NCBI RefSeq assembly: GCF_000023285.1
Contig: NC_013162.1
Span: forward strand, 1,032,501-1,096,500
DNA from: Capnocytophaga ochracea DSM 7271
GTDB lineage: Bacteria > Bacteroidota > Bacteroidia > Flavobacteriales > Flavobacteriaceae
Length of the DNA stretch: 64,000 nt
Reading direction: 5' to 3'
The notes under the pieces are model-generated. The model searched no databases and was not told where the DNA came from. It was given only the letters and a program-made list of their open reading frames with translations. A program made the translations under genes and the position numbers. Below are positions 24,241-34,288 of the stretch, in pieces (the stretch's first letter is position 1; each line of letters starts with the position of its first letter).

Positions 24241-24822
24241 CTATATCGGTTCATTCTCCACTTCTTCCTTTGGTAAATTGCCTTCAGCTTTCTTGCGCAA
24301 GAGGCGACGTTTGATGAGGTCGTTTAGGTCTTTACCTTTTACCGAATAGGTGTTAAATAACAGCATAGGAGCAATCACCCCAAAGGCTAAGCACATAGTA
24401 ATAAAGCCTGTTTGTAAACCGAGTTTAAAGGTTTGGTAGAGTAAATCTAATGTTTCGTCTTGTGGGGTTTCAACGGTTACTATTTGTATGATTTTCATCA
24501 TAAACTCATAGCCGTATTTACCAGGAATCATATTAATTACGGCGGGGATGGTAAACACAATAGGAGGTGTGTGTACACGGTGGGCGAAATACACCGCTAA
24601 GAGCCCTACCACACAAGCTCCCAGAAAAGAAGTAATCACGATTTGTTCGGGCATTAAGGTTGCTAATAGAAGGAACTTAATACCCCACCCTATACCGCCT
24701 AATACACCTGTTATCCATAAAGCACGACGTGGTGTGTTAAACAATAAAGCAAAGCCGATAGAAATCCACATCGACCAAAAGATGCGTTCTGCTAAACCTA
24801 AAAATATATCAAGGAAGTTCAT
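24241..24822 (-). CDS. Threonine/serine exporter, ThrE C-terminal-type membrane subunit
   Basis: 193 residues with about five hydrophobic spans (IFWSMWISIGFALLF, LGGIGWGIKFLLLATL, TSFLGACVVGLLAVYF, PAVINMIPGKYGYEF, GFITMCLAFGVIAPMLLF). The IPAVINMIPGKYGY loop is characteristic of the ThrE_2 half of the Thr/Ser exporter family. It is transcribed with, and overlaps by 14 nt, the ThrE N-terminal-type gene, so the two chains together replace the single fused ThrE known from Corynebacterium. The likely role is export of threonine, serine or a related small amino acid. Confidence 0.85.
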   Translation of the reverse strand: MNFLDIFLGLAERIFWSMWISIGFALLFNTPRRALWITGVLGGIGWGIKFLLLATLMPEQIVITSFLGACVVGLLAVYFAHRVHTPPIVFTIPAVINMIPGKYGYEFMMKIIQIVTVETPQDETLDLLYQTFKLGLQTGFITMCLAFGVIAPMLLFNTYSVKGKDLNDLIKRRLLRKKAEGNLPKEEVENEPI

Positions 24823-25579
24823 AACCGAATAATAGTAAAGCTAAATAAAAACCTAATGAAATCATAAACACTAAAATAGCAGCGTGAGTGAGTTTAGCAA
24901 TTCCTGCTACAATACAGCCTGAGAGCATATCGATAAAGCCATTGATAAGAGGTACCCCAGGCACTAACCACAATACACAAGCTGCCAAGGCATTGTGATA
25001 GTCTTGTACGCCAAGCAAGCGGAAGATGCTCATCACAGCCACCGATACGAAAGCAGCCCAACCCCAACAGATATACACGTTGAACTTGCGCAACTGCAAA
25101 ATACGTCTGCCTGCTAACCCTAATAAAGTAGCGAGAAACGACATAGCGAACTCGGCATAACTTGCGTTTTCTTTGCCAAATACGTAGGCTAATGAGCCTC
25201 CTGCTATTGATACGAAGAACCACATTACATACATATTGTAATGTGGGCGTGCCTTGATGGTAGCTACCTGCTCTTCGATTTCCTCAATAGGGAGTTTCTT
25301 TTCGATAGCCTCCCACGATAGAATACTAATATCGGAAATCGCACTGAAATTCACTCCGTGATGCGGGATAGAGCGCACGATAGTTTCTTTTTCGCCTGTG
25401 CTTTTGTCCTGTATTGTTAGCACGATAGCCGAATGCGAATAGAAGTTCTCGCAATGGTAGTTCAGTGCATTAGAGATGCGTTCTACATTGCGTTCTACCC
25501 TACGGGTATTGGCACCACTGGAAATTAGCAGTTCGTTGATATCGGCAAAAAGGCGTGCCGCTCGTTCAATGGGCTTCAT
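24809..25579 (-). CDS. Threonine/serine exporter, ThrE N-terminal-type (DUF1212) subunit
   Basis: The soluble N-terminus (AARLFADINELLISSGANTRRVERNVERISNAL) followed by IRSIPHHGVNF and then five hydrophobic spans is the DUF1212/ThrE layout; LWLVPGVPLINGFIDMLSG is the conserved PGxPLxNG motif. At 256 aa it is the complete N-terminal half. It is the first gene of a two-gene unit with the 193-aa subunit. A split exporter is common in bacteria outside Actinobacteria. Confidence 0.88.
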   Translation of the reverse strand: MKPIERAARLFADINELLISSGANTRRVERNVERISNALNYHCENFYSHSAIVLTIQDKSTGEKETIVRSIPHHGVNFSAISDISILSWEAIEKKLPIEEIEEQVATIKARPHYNMYVMWFFVSIAGGSLAYVFGKENASYAEFAMSFLATLLGLAGRRILQLRKFNVYICWGWAAFVSVAVMSIFRLLGVQDYHNALAACVLWLVPGVPLINGFIDMLSGCIVAGIAKLTHAAILVFMISLGFYLALLLFGYELP

Positions 25580-25615
25580 ATATATTTTAGACGTTAGTTC
25601 TTAGGAGGTTAGTTG

Positions 25616-27556
25616 TTAGTTTCCTTTTACTAAAGAAAACTCAGCTTGGTATTCCTTGCCGTTTTCTTCAATGAGTACATAACCTTTGGGGAGGTTGTTC
25701 ATTAAATAGTTATAGTCATTATCTGATAAGCGAGAAGAGGTTACGGCACTTTTATAGGTAATCATATTTTCTATTTTCAGATTAGGAAACACAATAGCCT
25801 TTAATTTAGCATTACCTATAGCTTCATTGAAAGTGATATACACTTGCTTAGGAAAGAACCTCGCACTCTTATCTACGATTTCAGCTTTAGTAACTTTTAG
25901 GTGTGAAGGAGCAACTGGGGTTGTAGCGCCTTCGATAGTAATCATTTTATCAGCTACTGCTGATTCTCCTACGAAATTAGTAACTGTCCATTTGTATTTA
26001 CCAGATTCAAAGTCTTTTGGGATTTTAAAGGGCGCATAAAAGGATAGAATTCCTTTTTCAGGGAATCGTAGAGCTTCAATATATTTGAAACTACCATCTT
26101 CTTTTATTAATTTGAGTTTAGGAAGAGGTGTATGTTTATCTTGGTATCGAATACCCACACATTCTGCATACACAGTAAATTCTTCTCCTTTTTTGAGAGA
26201 GTAATTATCTAATTCTAGTTTAGTTGGAATATCGGCTATTTGAACATAAATCCTAAAAGGATATACATACTCTTTCCCTTGATATTTTATAACAAATTGA
26301 AAATCAGAACCACTCTCCAAAGGTGTTGTAGGTTTTTTAGGAGTTTCAAATCTAATCGTATTATAGTAAGTATCTATTTTTTTTACTATAAGAGAATAAT
26401 CTTGACCATTCTTGTGCAAATAAAAACTATAGTTTTCTTTATCTTTCGGATTAATATAAACACCTGCTGTAAACTCTTCATTTGGAAGTAATACCCTTTG
26501 ACGAGGTATCCCTGATTCAGATAAAACTCCTTTAAAAAAAGGTGTTCCTTGATTTAGAAAAAAATAAACAGATCCTTCGTTTTCCTTTTTGCCATCACTA
26601 ACCTTTATTTTAATCTCATAGGCTCCATTTGTGTATGTGTTGGGTAAAACAACATCTATTAGCTTTTTATTATAATCTATATTTTTAATTTTAGCCTCTA
26701 CTTTTGATTTGTTATTATAACTAATATAAGCTTTTATATTTTTATGTCTTGGTTTCAGCCTTCCAACTTCGATAGAGATAACATCGCCACCTTTTAGGTA
26801 TTCAGTGTTTTTAGTAAGAAGTTCGAAACTTTTCTCAAAAGAATTGTATCCTTCTTCTACAATCACATAAAATATTTTTTCTGTTTTGTCTTCGGCTGTT
26901 ATAGTATAGCGAACTCCTTGAGAGTAATCTAAAGTAGCTCCTGATTTAGGTTCTATCGTAGCTCTTTCTGAAATGGTAATGCTTGAAGTTAGCGCTTTTA
27001 TATTAGTACCCTCAGGGACTTCTAATTTTATATAAGTTTCTCCTTTGTCAAGTACAGTCACATCTTCAGGATAATCAATATTGGTAAAGGTAATAGCTAA
27101 TATTTCGGCTTCTGAGCTTTTTGTACCATTGTCATTACCATTATTGTCATCATCTTTGCCATTGTTATCATCGTCTTTGCCGTCGTTATCGTCATCTTTT
27201 CCATCGTCTTTTTCCTTCTTGGTTACCATCACCTTATACGTTTTGGTACTCTTGTTTTCGGCAGTTACGGTGTAACTTACTTCTTTAGAAAAGTCTTGAG
27301 CTATCCCTGTGTTAGGGCTTATAGTCGCGCCTTTTGAAATGCTAATAGTAGGCGTGAGGGTAGTTAGCGAGGTATCGGCAGGTAACTGTGCGCTGATAGT
27401 CGTCCCACTGATAGTGGCACTATAAGGGGTATCGTTAAGCGTAAAGACAAACGAAAGTATGTTTTTTTCAGCGCTCAAAGGGAGTGTTTCGTCTTTATCG
27501 TCCTTACAACCCAAAATCAGTAGCAAGCAAACTAAAGTTGTATATAATTTCTTCAT
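25616..27556 (-). CDS. Surface lipoprotein with DUF5018-like/Ig-like repeats
   Basis: ATG at 27556 gives a lipoprotein signal with lipid Cys at 17 (LLLILGCKDD). The following KDDKDE fits the Lys-acidic export signal that sends lipoproteins to the cell surface in Capnocytophaga. Residues about 25-110 and 175-255 are two DUF5018-like repeats (PTISISKGATISPNTG and SSITISERATIEPKSG), joined by an Asp/Asn/Gly/Lys repeat linker (about 116-145). The rest (to 646) is beta-rich with Ig-like segments and ends VLIEENGKEYQAEF. It may be an adhesin or glycan-binding protein; the ligand is unknown. An upstream in-frame extension to 27619 is not needed. Confidence 0.75.
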   Translation of the reverse strand: MKKLYTTLVCLLLILGCKDDKDETLPLSAEKNILSFVFTLNDTPYSATISGTTISAQLPADTSLTTLTPTISISKGATISPNTGIAQDFSKEVSYTVTAENKSTKTYKVMVTKKEKDDGKDDDNDGKDDDNNGKDDDNNGNDNGTKSSEAEILAITFTNIDYPEDVTVLDKGETYIKLEVPEGTNIKALTSSITISERATIEPKSGATLDYSQGVRYTITAEDKTEKIFYVIVEEGYNSFEKSFELLTKNTEYLKGGDVISIEVGRLKPRHKNIKAYISYNNKSKVEAKIKNIDYNKKLIDVVLPNTYTNGAYEIKIKVSDGKKENEGSVYFFLNQGTPFFKGVLSESGIPRQRVLLPNEEFTAGVYINPKDKENYSFYLHKNGQDYSLIVKKIDTYYNTIRFETPKKPTTPLESGSDFQFVIKYQGKEYVYPFRIYVQIADIPTKLELDNYSLKKGEEFTVYAECVGIRYQDKHTPLPKLKLIKEDGSFKYIEALRFPEKGILSFYAPFKIPKDFESGKYKWTVTNFVGESAVADKMITIEGATTPVAPSHLKVTKAEIVDKSARFFPKQVYITFNEAIGNAKLKAIVFPNLKIENMITYKSAVTSSRLSDNDYNYLMNNLPKGYVLIEENGKEYQAEFSLVKGN

Positions 27557-27589
27557 CGTAGGTAATATTAGAGTATTCGTTAGAAAGTG

Positions 27590-27620
27590 CAAAGGTACAA
27601 AAATAATGAAGAATGACAAA
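27590..27620 (-). promoter_or_regulatory. Promoter of the surface lipoprotein gene
   Basis: On the minus strand TACCTTTG (27597-27590) is preceded by TTTG (27620-27617) with 19 nt between. The -33 box lies near the 3' end of the dnaG gene region, in the short gap. Confidence 0.7.
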
Positions 27621-27631
27621 AAGGAGAAGAT

Positions 27632-29602
27632 TTAATAATTTACTATCACATTCAAGCGCTTGCCTAATATTGTTTTTAGTTGGTTATAGCCTATCACCTC
27701 TTCCATAATGCTTTTGCGTTCTTCATCTGTTATTTCAGTACGTACTTTCTCTGCTAAATTGTTGATGAGGTGCATTATTAATAGCAAACGAATATTTAGA
27801 ATGATATCCGAGATAATTCTGTTGAGGTCTCTGTCTTTCTCCTTTGCTACAATATCTCGTTTTAACCAATTGTCTAAATGTCTAAACTCGTCTTCCATTT
27901 TCAAATCGGATACCTTAGCACTGAGTTCCACAGGAAGTTCGTTTGCAAACCGATTTACATCATATGAGTCATTTTCCAAGAATTTTGTCATTAGTTGGTC
28001 ATATATCTGCTTAAAATCGGGGTTAGCGAACTCTATTTCGTCTTCTTGAAGTTCAAGGAATACTTTTTCGTAAACTTTGAGAGTTTGCTGTACTTGTTTT
28101 TCTTTGAGGTCGCCGTTTTCTTCTTCTACCAGAATAGTATCGGTGAAAACACAGTCTTCATTCCCTTTAGAAAGAAGAATCTTTATTAAATCGTGTTCTA
28201 ACACCTCCAAACGGTTTACCGTGCGTTTTTGAGCCTCTTCTGGCGTTTGCACCACTTGCATAGTAGATTGCTTGCGCTCTACTTTTTGTCCTTCATAAAA
28301 GTCCTTTTTGAGAATTTGCGCCAAAGTAGAAAAGAGCACTTGCTCCGAGATATCCATAATGGTAGCGCACTCGCGCACATATACTTCCCGCTTGATAAGG
28401 TCGGGGATTTTAGAGATACTCTCTACCATATCGCGTATGGTTTCGGCTTTTTTGATAGGGTCGTTTTGTGCCTCTTGCATTAGAAGGGAGGCTTTGAAGC
28501 GAATGAAATCGGTGGCGTTGTTTTCGAGGTATAGTACGAGGTCTTCGTAGGCAGTTTTGCGAGCAAAGCTATCGGGGTCGTCTCCCTCGGGGAAGGTACA
28601 GACCTTTACATTCATACCCTGTTCCAAGATGAGGTCTACCCCACGAATGGAAGCACGTAAGCCAGCGGCATCGCCGTCGTACAGCACCGTGATGTTGGGG
28701 GTAAGGCGGTGAATGAGGCGGATTTGGTCTTGTGTAAGGGCTGTTCCGCTGGAGGCTACCACATTTTCAATGCCTTTTTGATGCATTTGAATCACATCGG
28801 TATAGCCTTCCACCAGATAGCAGTTATCGGCTTTGGCGATGGCTTGTTTGGCAAAGAAAATGCCATAGAGCACTTTGCTCTTGTGGTAAATCTCGCTTTC
28901 GGGAGAGTTGAGGTATTTGGCTTGTTTCTTATCGTTGGTGAGGATGCGCCCTCCGAAGCCCAATACGCGTCCGCTCATAGAGTGAATGGGGAACATTACG
29001 CGCCCTTTGAAGCGGTCGAACTTACGGTCGCCATTGACGATAGTGAGCCCCGTTTTTTCTAAGAACTCCAACTGATAGCCTTTGGCAAGGGCGGTATCGG
29101 TGAAGGCAGTCCACTCGTCGGGGGAGAAGCCTAAGCGGAATTTTTGGATTGTTTCCTCGGTAAAACCACGCTCTTTGAAATAGGTCATACCGATAGCCTT
29201 ACCAGCTTCGGTATTGAAAAGGGAATCTTGAAAATACTGTTGGGCGTATTCTGAGACGATATAGAGACTCTCGCGCTCATCGGCTTGTGCTTTTTCTTCG
29301 GAAGACTGCTGAGTTTCTTCAATATCGATATGGTATTTTTTAGCCAAATAGCGAATGGCTTCGGGGTAGGTGAAGTGCTCGTGCTCCATCAGGAAAGCAA
29401 TAGCATTCCCGCCTTTGCCACTACTGAAGTCTTTCCATATTTGCTTTACGGGTGAGACCATAAAGCTAGGTGTCCGCTCGTTAGAGAACGGACTCAGTCC
29501 TTTGTAATTAGACCCTGCACGTTTCAGTTGGACGAAGTCGCCAATGACTTCCTCCACCCGCATTTGGTCGTATACTTTGTCGATAGTGTTTTTTGAAATC
29601 AC
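27632..29602 (-). CDS. dnaG: DNA primase DnaG, zinc ligands replaced
   Basis: The 656-residue protein has the primase layout: N-terminal CHC2-like domain (GLSPFSNERTPSFMVSPVKQ), catalytic core (GRVMFPIHSMSGRVLGFGGR), TOPRIM segment (YLVEGYTDVIQMHQKGIENV and VLYDGDAAGLRAS) and a helical C-terminal helicase-interaction part. It makes RNA primers for replication. The four zinc ligands of E. coli-type DnaG (CxxH...CxxC) are Ser37, Ser40, Asp58 and Ser61, so this domain cannot bind zinc conventionally, although its fold residues (PF, TPSF, GxGG) remain. The gene is single and intact; this is a primase, not a pseudogene. Confidence 0.95.
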   Translation of the reverse strand: MISKNTIDKVYDQMRVEEVIGDFVQLKRAGSNYKGLSPFSNERTPSFMVSPVKQIWKDFSSGKGGNAIAFLMEHEHFTYPEAIRYLAKKYHIDIEETQQSSEEKAQADERESLYIVSEYAQQYFQDSLFNTEAGKAIGMTYFKERGFTEETIQKFRLGFSPDEWTAFTDTALAKGYQLEFLEKTGLTIVNGDRKFDRFKGRVMFPIHSMSGRVLGFGGRILTNDKKQAKYLNSPESEIYHKSKVLYGIFFAKQAIAKADNCYLVEGYTDVIQMHQKGIENVVASSGTALTQDQIRLIHRLTPNITVLYDGDAAGLRASIRGVDLILEQGMNVKVCTFPEGDDPDSFARKTAYEDLVLYLENNATDFIRFKASLLMQEAQNDPIKKAETIRDMVESISKIPDLIKREVYVRECATIMDISEQVLFSTLAQILKKDFYEGQKVERKQSTMQVVQTPEEAQKRTVNRLEVLEHDLIKILLSKGNEDCVFTDTILVEEENGDLKEKQVQQTLKVYEKVFLELQEDEIEFANPDFKQIYDQLMTKFLENDSYDVNRFANELPVELSAKVSDLKMEDEFRHLDNWLKRDIVAKEKDRDLNRIISDIILNIRLLLIMHLINNLAEKVRTEITDEERKSIMEEVIGYNQLKTILGKRLNVIVNY

Positions 29603-29645
29603 TGTTTTTTAGCTAAGAGATAAGATTTATAGTAAATCTAAAAGG

Positions 29646-29677
29646 CAAAGTTACACAATTATTTTGGATTCTACAAA
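29646..29677 (-). promoter_or_regulatory. dnaG promoter
   Basis: Minus-strand TAACTTTG (29653-29646) and TTTG (29677-29674) with a 20-nt spacer, 44 nt upstream of the dnaG start. Confidence 0.7.
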
Positions 29678-29680
29678 AAC

Positions 29681-29715
29681 AAATAACCGACTGCTTTTAC
29701 AAGAGTCGGTTATTT
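29681..29715 (-). terminator. Terminator of the atpD-atpC operon
   Basis: aaataaccgact (29681-29692) pairs with agtcggttattt (29704-29715), a 12-bp stem with an 11-nt loop, followed on the minus strand by gttttt. It separates atpC from dnaG. Confidence 0.85.
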
Positions 29716-29760
29716 ACATTTAATTTTTTAATTACGATGAAATAAAAAAAAACCTTTCTT

Positions 29761-29997
29761 TTAGTCTGCTAAAATCACTACTTTGTTTTGGTTGCACTCC
29801 AAGGTACCTCCTGTAATAGTGAAATGTTGCAGTTCTTTTTTGCCCTCGAAGAGCTTTACCTCGCCTTCCGTAAGCAATGAGATGATAGGGGCGTGGTGAT
29901 TTAATATTACAAATGTTCCTTTAGCCCCAGGCACCTTCACCGAGGTTACTTCACCTTTAAACAAAAGGGCTTCAGGAGTAAAGATTTCTACTAACAT
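29761..29997 (-). CDS. atpC: F1Fo ATP synthase epsilon subunit, short form
   Basis: The 78-residue protein is just the beta-sandwich N-terminal domain of epsilon (LVEIFTPEALLFKGEVTSVKVPGAKGTFVILNHHAPIISLL, split here as a description; key features are FTPE, GxxGxF and HHAPIIS). The C-terminal helical hairpin that inhibits ATPase activity in E. coli (total about 135-140 aa) is absent, as is usual in Bacteroidota. It couples the catalytic F1 head to the rotor on the inner membrane. It is transcribed after atpD across a repeat-bearing gap; the other atp genes are not in the window. Confidence 0.9.
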   Translation of the reverse strand: MLVEIFTPEALLFKGEVTSVKVPGAKGTFVILNHHAPIISLLTEGEVKLFEGKKELQHFTITGGTLECNQNKVVILAD

Positions 29998-29999
29998 AA

Positions 30000-30012
30000 G
30001 TGCGAGCCATAC
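30000..30012. repeat. Degenerate GTGCG-AGC palindrome copy
   Basis: gtgcgagccatac immediately upstream of atpC keeps the AGC centre and left arm of the 13-bp palindrome family but has decayed right-arm pairing. Confidence 0.4.
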
Positions 30013-30032
30013 GGGCTTTTTTATTAATTTTT

Positions 30033-30140
30033 CAACTTTGCCAAAGATAGTAGTACGATAGGCATTAAAACTTTGGCAAAGTGTTGTGATGTTATAATTA
30101 ACATCCCCCAGCCCCCTTCAAAGGGGGAATGTAACGACGT
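30033..30140. repeat. Nested ctttgccaaag element and C/G-rich hairpin between atpD and atpC
   Basis: ctttgccaaag and ctttggcaaag flank an unrelated 30-odd nt core (about 30036-30082), then cccccttcaaaggggg forms a perfect short hairpin near 30111-30126, followed by the gtaacgacgt flank seen with similar hairpins at 40.4 and 59.4 kb. These repeats lie inside the atpD-atpC transcript and could modulate the unequal expression of the two subunits. Confidence 0.5.
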
Positions 30141-30176
30141 AAAATCGACGTACTTGAGGTCTGTGATAATTAATTA

Positions 30177-31697
<1,521 letters not shown>

Positions 31698-31808
31698 TTA
31701 TTTTTAGTTGTTTAGACCATAGGCGTTAAGCCATAGGTTGTAGGTGTTATGGTTTTAGAAGCTGAGGTCTGAAATATGAGACCTATGAGCAGAAACCTAA
31801 ATATTGTG

Positions 31809-31840
31809 CAAATGTAGGGACTTTTTTAAAAAGGGACAAA
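31809..31840 (-). promoter_or_regulatory. atpD promoter
   Basis: Minus-strand TACATTTG (31816-31809) and TTTG (31840-31837) with a 20-nt spacer, giving a leader of about 110 nt that contains AT-rich and short repeat-like (ggcgttaagccataggt) sequence. Confidence 0.7.
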
Positions 31841-31976
31841 TCTTTGTAATTCTTTTTTAGAAAAATATTTTATTGTAGGTTTTTATAATATTGATTATCA
31901 ACAGATATAAGGTTTAAATTTTCTTTTTCTTATTGAATTTCAGAACTTGTTTTAGCAAAGGAAGGTGAAAATATTG

Positions 31977-31984
31977 TATATTTG
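31977..31984 (+). promoter_or_regulatory. -7 box of the Fic gene
   Basis: TATATTTG matches TAnnTTTG. The nearest upstream TTG (31947) is about 27 nt away, too far for a standard -33 box, so the promoter may be weak. Transcription from here supports the ATG at 32007 as the start codon, since the upstream GTG at 31965 would not be transcribed. Confidence 0.5.
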
Positions 31985-32006
31985 CCACGTAAAACCTAAA
32001 AGTTTA

Positions 32007-32744
32007 ATGAAACACATCTTTACAACAAAACAGCAAGCGTTGGCAGCTCGTATTTTGGAGCATAATCATTTTTCACCCCTAAGTGACTTATATTCTTCGG
32101 AAATACAAGACTTGGCGGTGATATGGTCGTTTTACTCTGGGAAGATAGAAGGTAATACTTATACTTTTGTAGAGACGGAAACGCTCTTAAAAGATGGTAT
32201 TACTTCACCCAGACGCTATGAAGAGGCTAAAATGCTCAAAAACCTTTACAACACTTTTATTTCGGAAGTAGAGTATATCAAAAAAGGGAATACCGAAGAG
32301 ATTAACAAACGATTGCTTTTTGAGCTACACTCTCGCTTGATTGCTGATTTGATAGATAACCGCGAGAGGGGTATTATCCGCAAACGCGCTGTGCGGATTA
32401 CTGGAACGGATTATACACCTCCTACTGGGGAGCACCTTATTGAAAAAGCCTTAGACCAGATAATGGAGGAACAGGCTGAAATAGAAAATCCTTTAGAGAA
32501 AGCGGTGTTTTTGCATTGCAATATTGCGCGCTTGCAACCTTTTATTGACGGCAATAAGCGCACTTCGCGCTTGGTTGAGAGTATTGTGCTGATGAATGAC
32601 GATATCGTACCGATTCACACGACTCGCTTAGAGGATATCAATACGTACCGTAAGGCTTTGCTTTCTTTTTATGAAACGAGTGATTACAGTGAATATGCCG
32701 ATTATTTTCTACAAAAGAAATGGGAGTATCTGCAGAAGTCGTAG
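32007..32744 (+). CDS. Fic-domain protein lacking the catalytic histidine
   Basis: The 245-residue protein (start 32007) has the Fic core with QPFIDGNKRTSR at 177-188. The conserved catalytic His of HPFxDGNxR is Gln177, while the Pro, Phe, Asp, Gly, Asn and Arg that bind the nucleotide phosphates remain. The usual N-terminal inhibitory motif SxxxEG is intact (Ser44, Glu48, Gly49). Fic enzymes AMPylate targets on Ser/Thr/Tyr; without the His this protein may be inactive, use another base (His170 is nearby in sequence) or only bind nucleotide. It is flanked by palindromic repeats and has no obvious operon partner. Confidence 0.8.
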   Translation: MKHIFTTKQQALAARILEHNHFSPLSDLYSSEIQDLAVIWSFYSGKIEGNTYTFVETETLLKDGITSPRRYEEAKMLKNLYNTFISEVEYIKKGNTEEINKRLLFELHSRLIADLIDNRERGIIRKRAVRITGTDYTPPTGEHLIEKALDQIMEEQAEIENPLEKAVFLHCNIARLQPFIDGNKRTSRLVESIVLMNDDIVPIHTTRLEDINTYRKALLSFYETSDYSEYADYFLQKKWEYLQKS

Positions 32745-32756
32745 GTTGTAGCACGA

Positions 32757-32769
32757 GTCGTAGCACGAC
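32757..32769. repeat. Palindrome GTCGT-AGC-ACGAC
   Basis: Perfect 5-bp arms around AGC, five bases before a GTGCG-type copy. It lies 13 nt after the Fic stop codon. Confidence 0.7.
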
Positions 32770-32774
32770 AAGCA

Positions 32775-32787
32775 GTGCGAGCCGCAC
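32775..32787. repeat. Palindrome GTGCG-AGC-CGCAC
   Basis: Perfect 5-bp arms around AGC, arranged in tandem with the GTCGT-type copy at 32757. Confidence 0.75.
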
Positions 32788-32858
32788 GGGCAGAGTGAGT
32801 CGTACGAGGCTGATAGTTGTAGTAGATTTATTTTAAGCATAATTTCAATATCTAGAAA

Positions 32859-34061
32859 ATGAAAAATATTTTTAATAATCTTTTGTTTAAGGTGGTTTGT
32901 GGTATCCTGTTTGGGATAGCGTTGGGCTATTATGCGCCTGAATGGTTGTACCGCATTCTTATTACTTTTCAGGTGTTGTTTAGCAACTTTTTAAAGTTTG
33001 CAATACCGCTGATTTTGATGGGGCTCATTATGCCTTCGATTAGTGATTTGGGTAAAAATGCAGGTAGATTACTGCTTATTACCATAGGAATTGCGTATGC
33101 TTTTACGCTTTTCTCGGGTTTTTCTACTTACTTGGTGGGCGAATCTCTTTTTCCTTCGCTATTGCAGGGTGAACAATTGGGTACCATTGTAGATAAAGGA
33201 AAGAGTTTGCCTCCTTATTTTACCATTGAGATGCCTCCTTTGGCTGATGTGATGAGTGCTTTGCTGTTTTCTTTTATCATCGGGATTGGGTTGTCGTTTA
33301 GAGAAGAATCGAAACTTACAGAGGTGATTAAAGAGTTTGGCGACATTGTGAAATGGCTTATCGTTAGGGCTATTATACCGATATTGCCTATTTATATTAT
33401 GTGTATTTTTGCTGAAATTACCTTCAACGGACAGGTAATGGCAATAATGAAGGTGTTCTTTAAACTGATTTTGGTTCTTTTTGTGATGCATATTGCTTTG
33501 CTCATTATCCAATACCTGATTGCGGGAAGTATTGCAGGGAAGAATCCGTTTAAGGCACTGGCTACGATGCTACCGGCTTATGCGACGGCTTTGGGCACAC
33601 AATCGTCGGCTGCTACCATTCCTGTAACGTTGAGGCAGGCACTGAAATTAGGCATTTCGCAACGGATAGCGGGATTTGTGATTCCGCTTTGTGCTACGAT
33701 TCACCTTTCGGGCAGTACGATGAAGATTACGGCTTGTGCGCTTGCCCTGATGATGCTTCAAGGAATGCCTTATGACTTTTCGCTGTTTGCTGGTTTTATA
33801 ATGATGCTGGGGGTGGTGATGATTGCTGCCCCTGGGGTACCGGGAGGGGCTATTATGGCTGCTTTGGGAGTGCTGAACAGTATTCTTGGTTTTAATGAGG
33901 CGCAACAGGGACTAATGATTGCACTTTATATAGCGATGGATAGCTTTGGCACGGCTTGTAATGTAACGGGTGACGGTGCAGTAGCTTTGATAGTTGATAA
34001 ATGCGGGAAAAATGAAGTGCGAGCCGCACAGGCAAGGAGAAATGAGAAAATTAGCAAATGA
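32859..34061 (+). CDS. Dicarboxylate/amino acid:cation symporter (DAACS family)
   Basis: A 400-residue membrane protein with eight or so hydrophobic spans. The family signature is present: GTQSSAATIPVTL (hairpin 1), IPLCATIHLSGSTMKITACAL (spans with the substrate-binding region), PGVPGGAIMAALGVL (hairpin 2) and DSFGTACNVTGDGAVALIV (D...N of the transmembrane 8 site). It likely imports C4-dicarboxylates, glutamate or aspartate with Na+ or H+. The last 14 codons (from about residue 387) are written in repeat DNA: the GTGCG palindrome plus an AT-rich tract, giving the tail VRAAQARRNEKISK. Confidence 0.9.
   Translation: MKNIFNNLLFKVVCGILFGIALGYYAPEWLYRILITFQVLFSNFLKFAIPLILMGLIMPSISDLGKNAGRLLLITIGIAYAFTLFSGFSTYLVGESLFPSLLQGEQLGTIVDKGKSLPPYFTIEMPPLADVMSALLFSFIIGIGLSFREESKLTEVIKEFGDIVKWLIVRAIIPILPIYIMCIFAEITFNGQVMAIMKVFFKLILVLFVMHIALLIIQYLIAGSIAGKNPFKALATMLPAYATALGTQSSAATIPVTLRQALKLGISQRIAGFVIPLCATIHLSGSTMKITACALALMMLQGMPYDFSLFAGFIMMLGVVMIAAPGVPGGAIMAALGVLNSILGFNEAQQGLMIALYIAMDSFGTACNVTGDGAVALIVDKCGKNEVRAAQARRNEKISK
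34017..34029. repeat. Palindrome GTGCG-AGC-CGCAC inside a CDS end
   Basis: A perfect copy that is translated as part of the C-terminal tail of the symporter. Confidence 0.75.
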
Positions 34062-34235
34062 GAGAATTAGAGAATTAGATAATGAGAAAATTAACAGATT
34101 GGAAGATGGAGACGAAAAGAAACGAAACGGTTCAGAAGACTTGGAAGGGTATAGGAAGAGTGGTCTTAGCTTATAGAAAGCTTATAGGAAGCTTATACGA
34201 ATCTTGAACGATGAGTATAGAAATGGTATATAAAT
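34037..34235. repeat. AT-rich tract plus copy (inverted) of the 40.6/59.9-kb repeat block
   Basis: 34037-34100 is a run of degenerate units such as gagaaaattagcaaatgag. From 34165 to about 34232 the sequence cttagcttatag...aagcttataggaagcttatacg...tcttgaacgat is the reverse complement, with a few changes, of the core at 40560-40632 and 59895-59966. The gap to the next gene (34062-34288) holds nothing else that I recognise. Confidence 0.7.
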
Positions 34236-34288
34236 ATTTAGATATCAGTTTTTTACGGGAACTAAAACAATAGTTAAAACGAAAGTAA

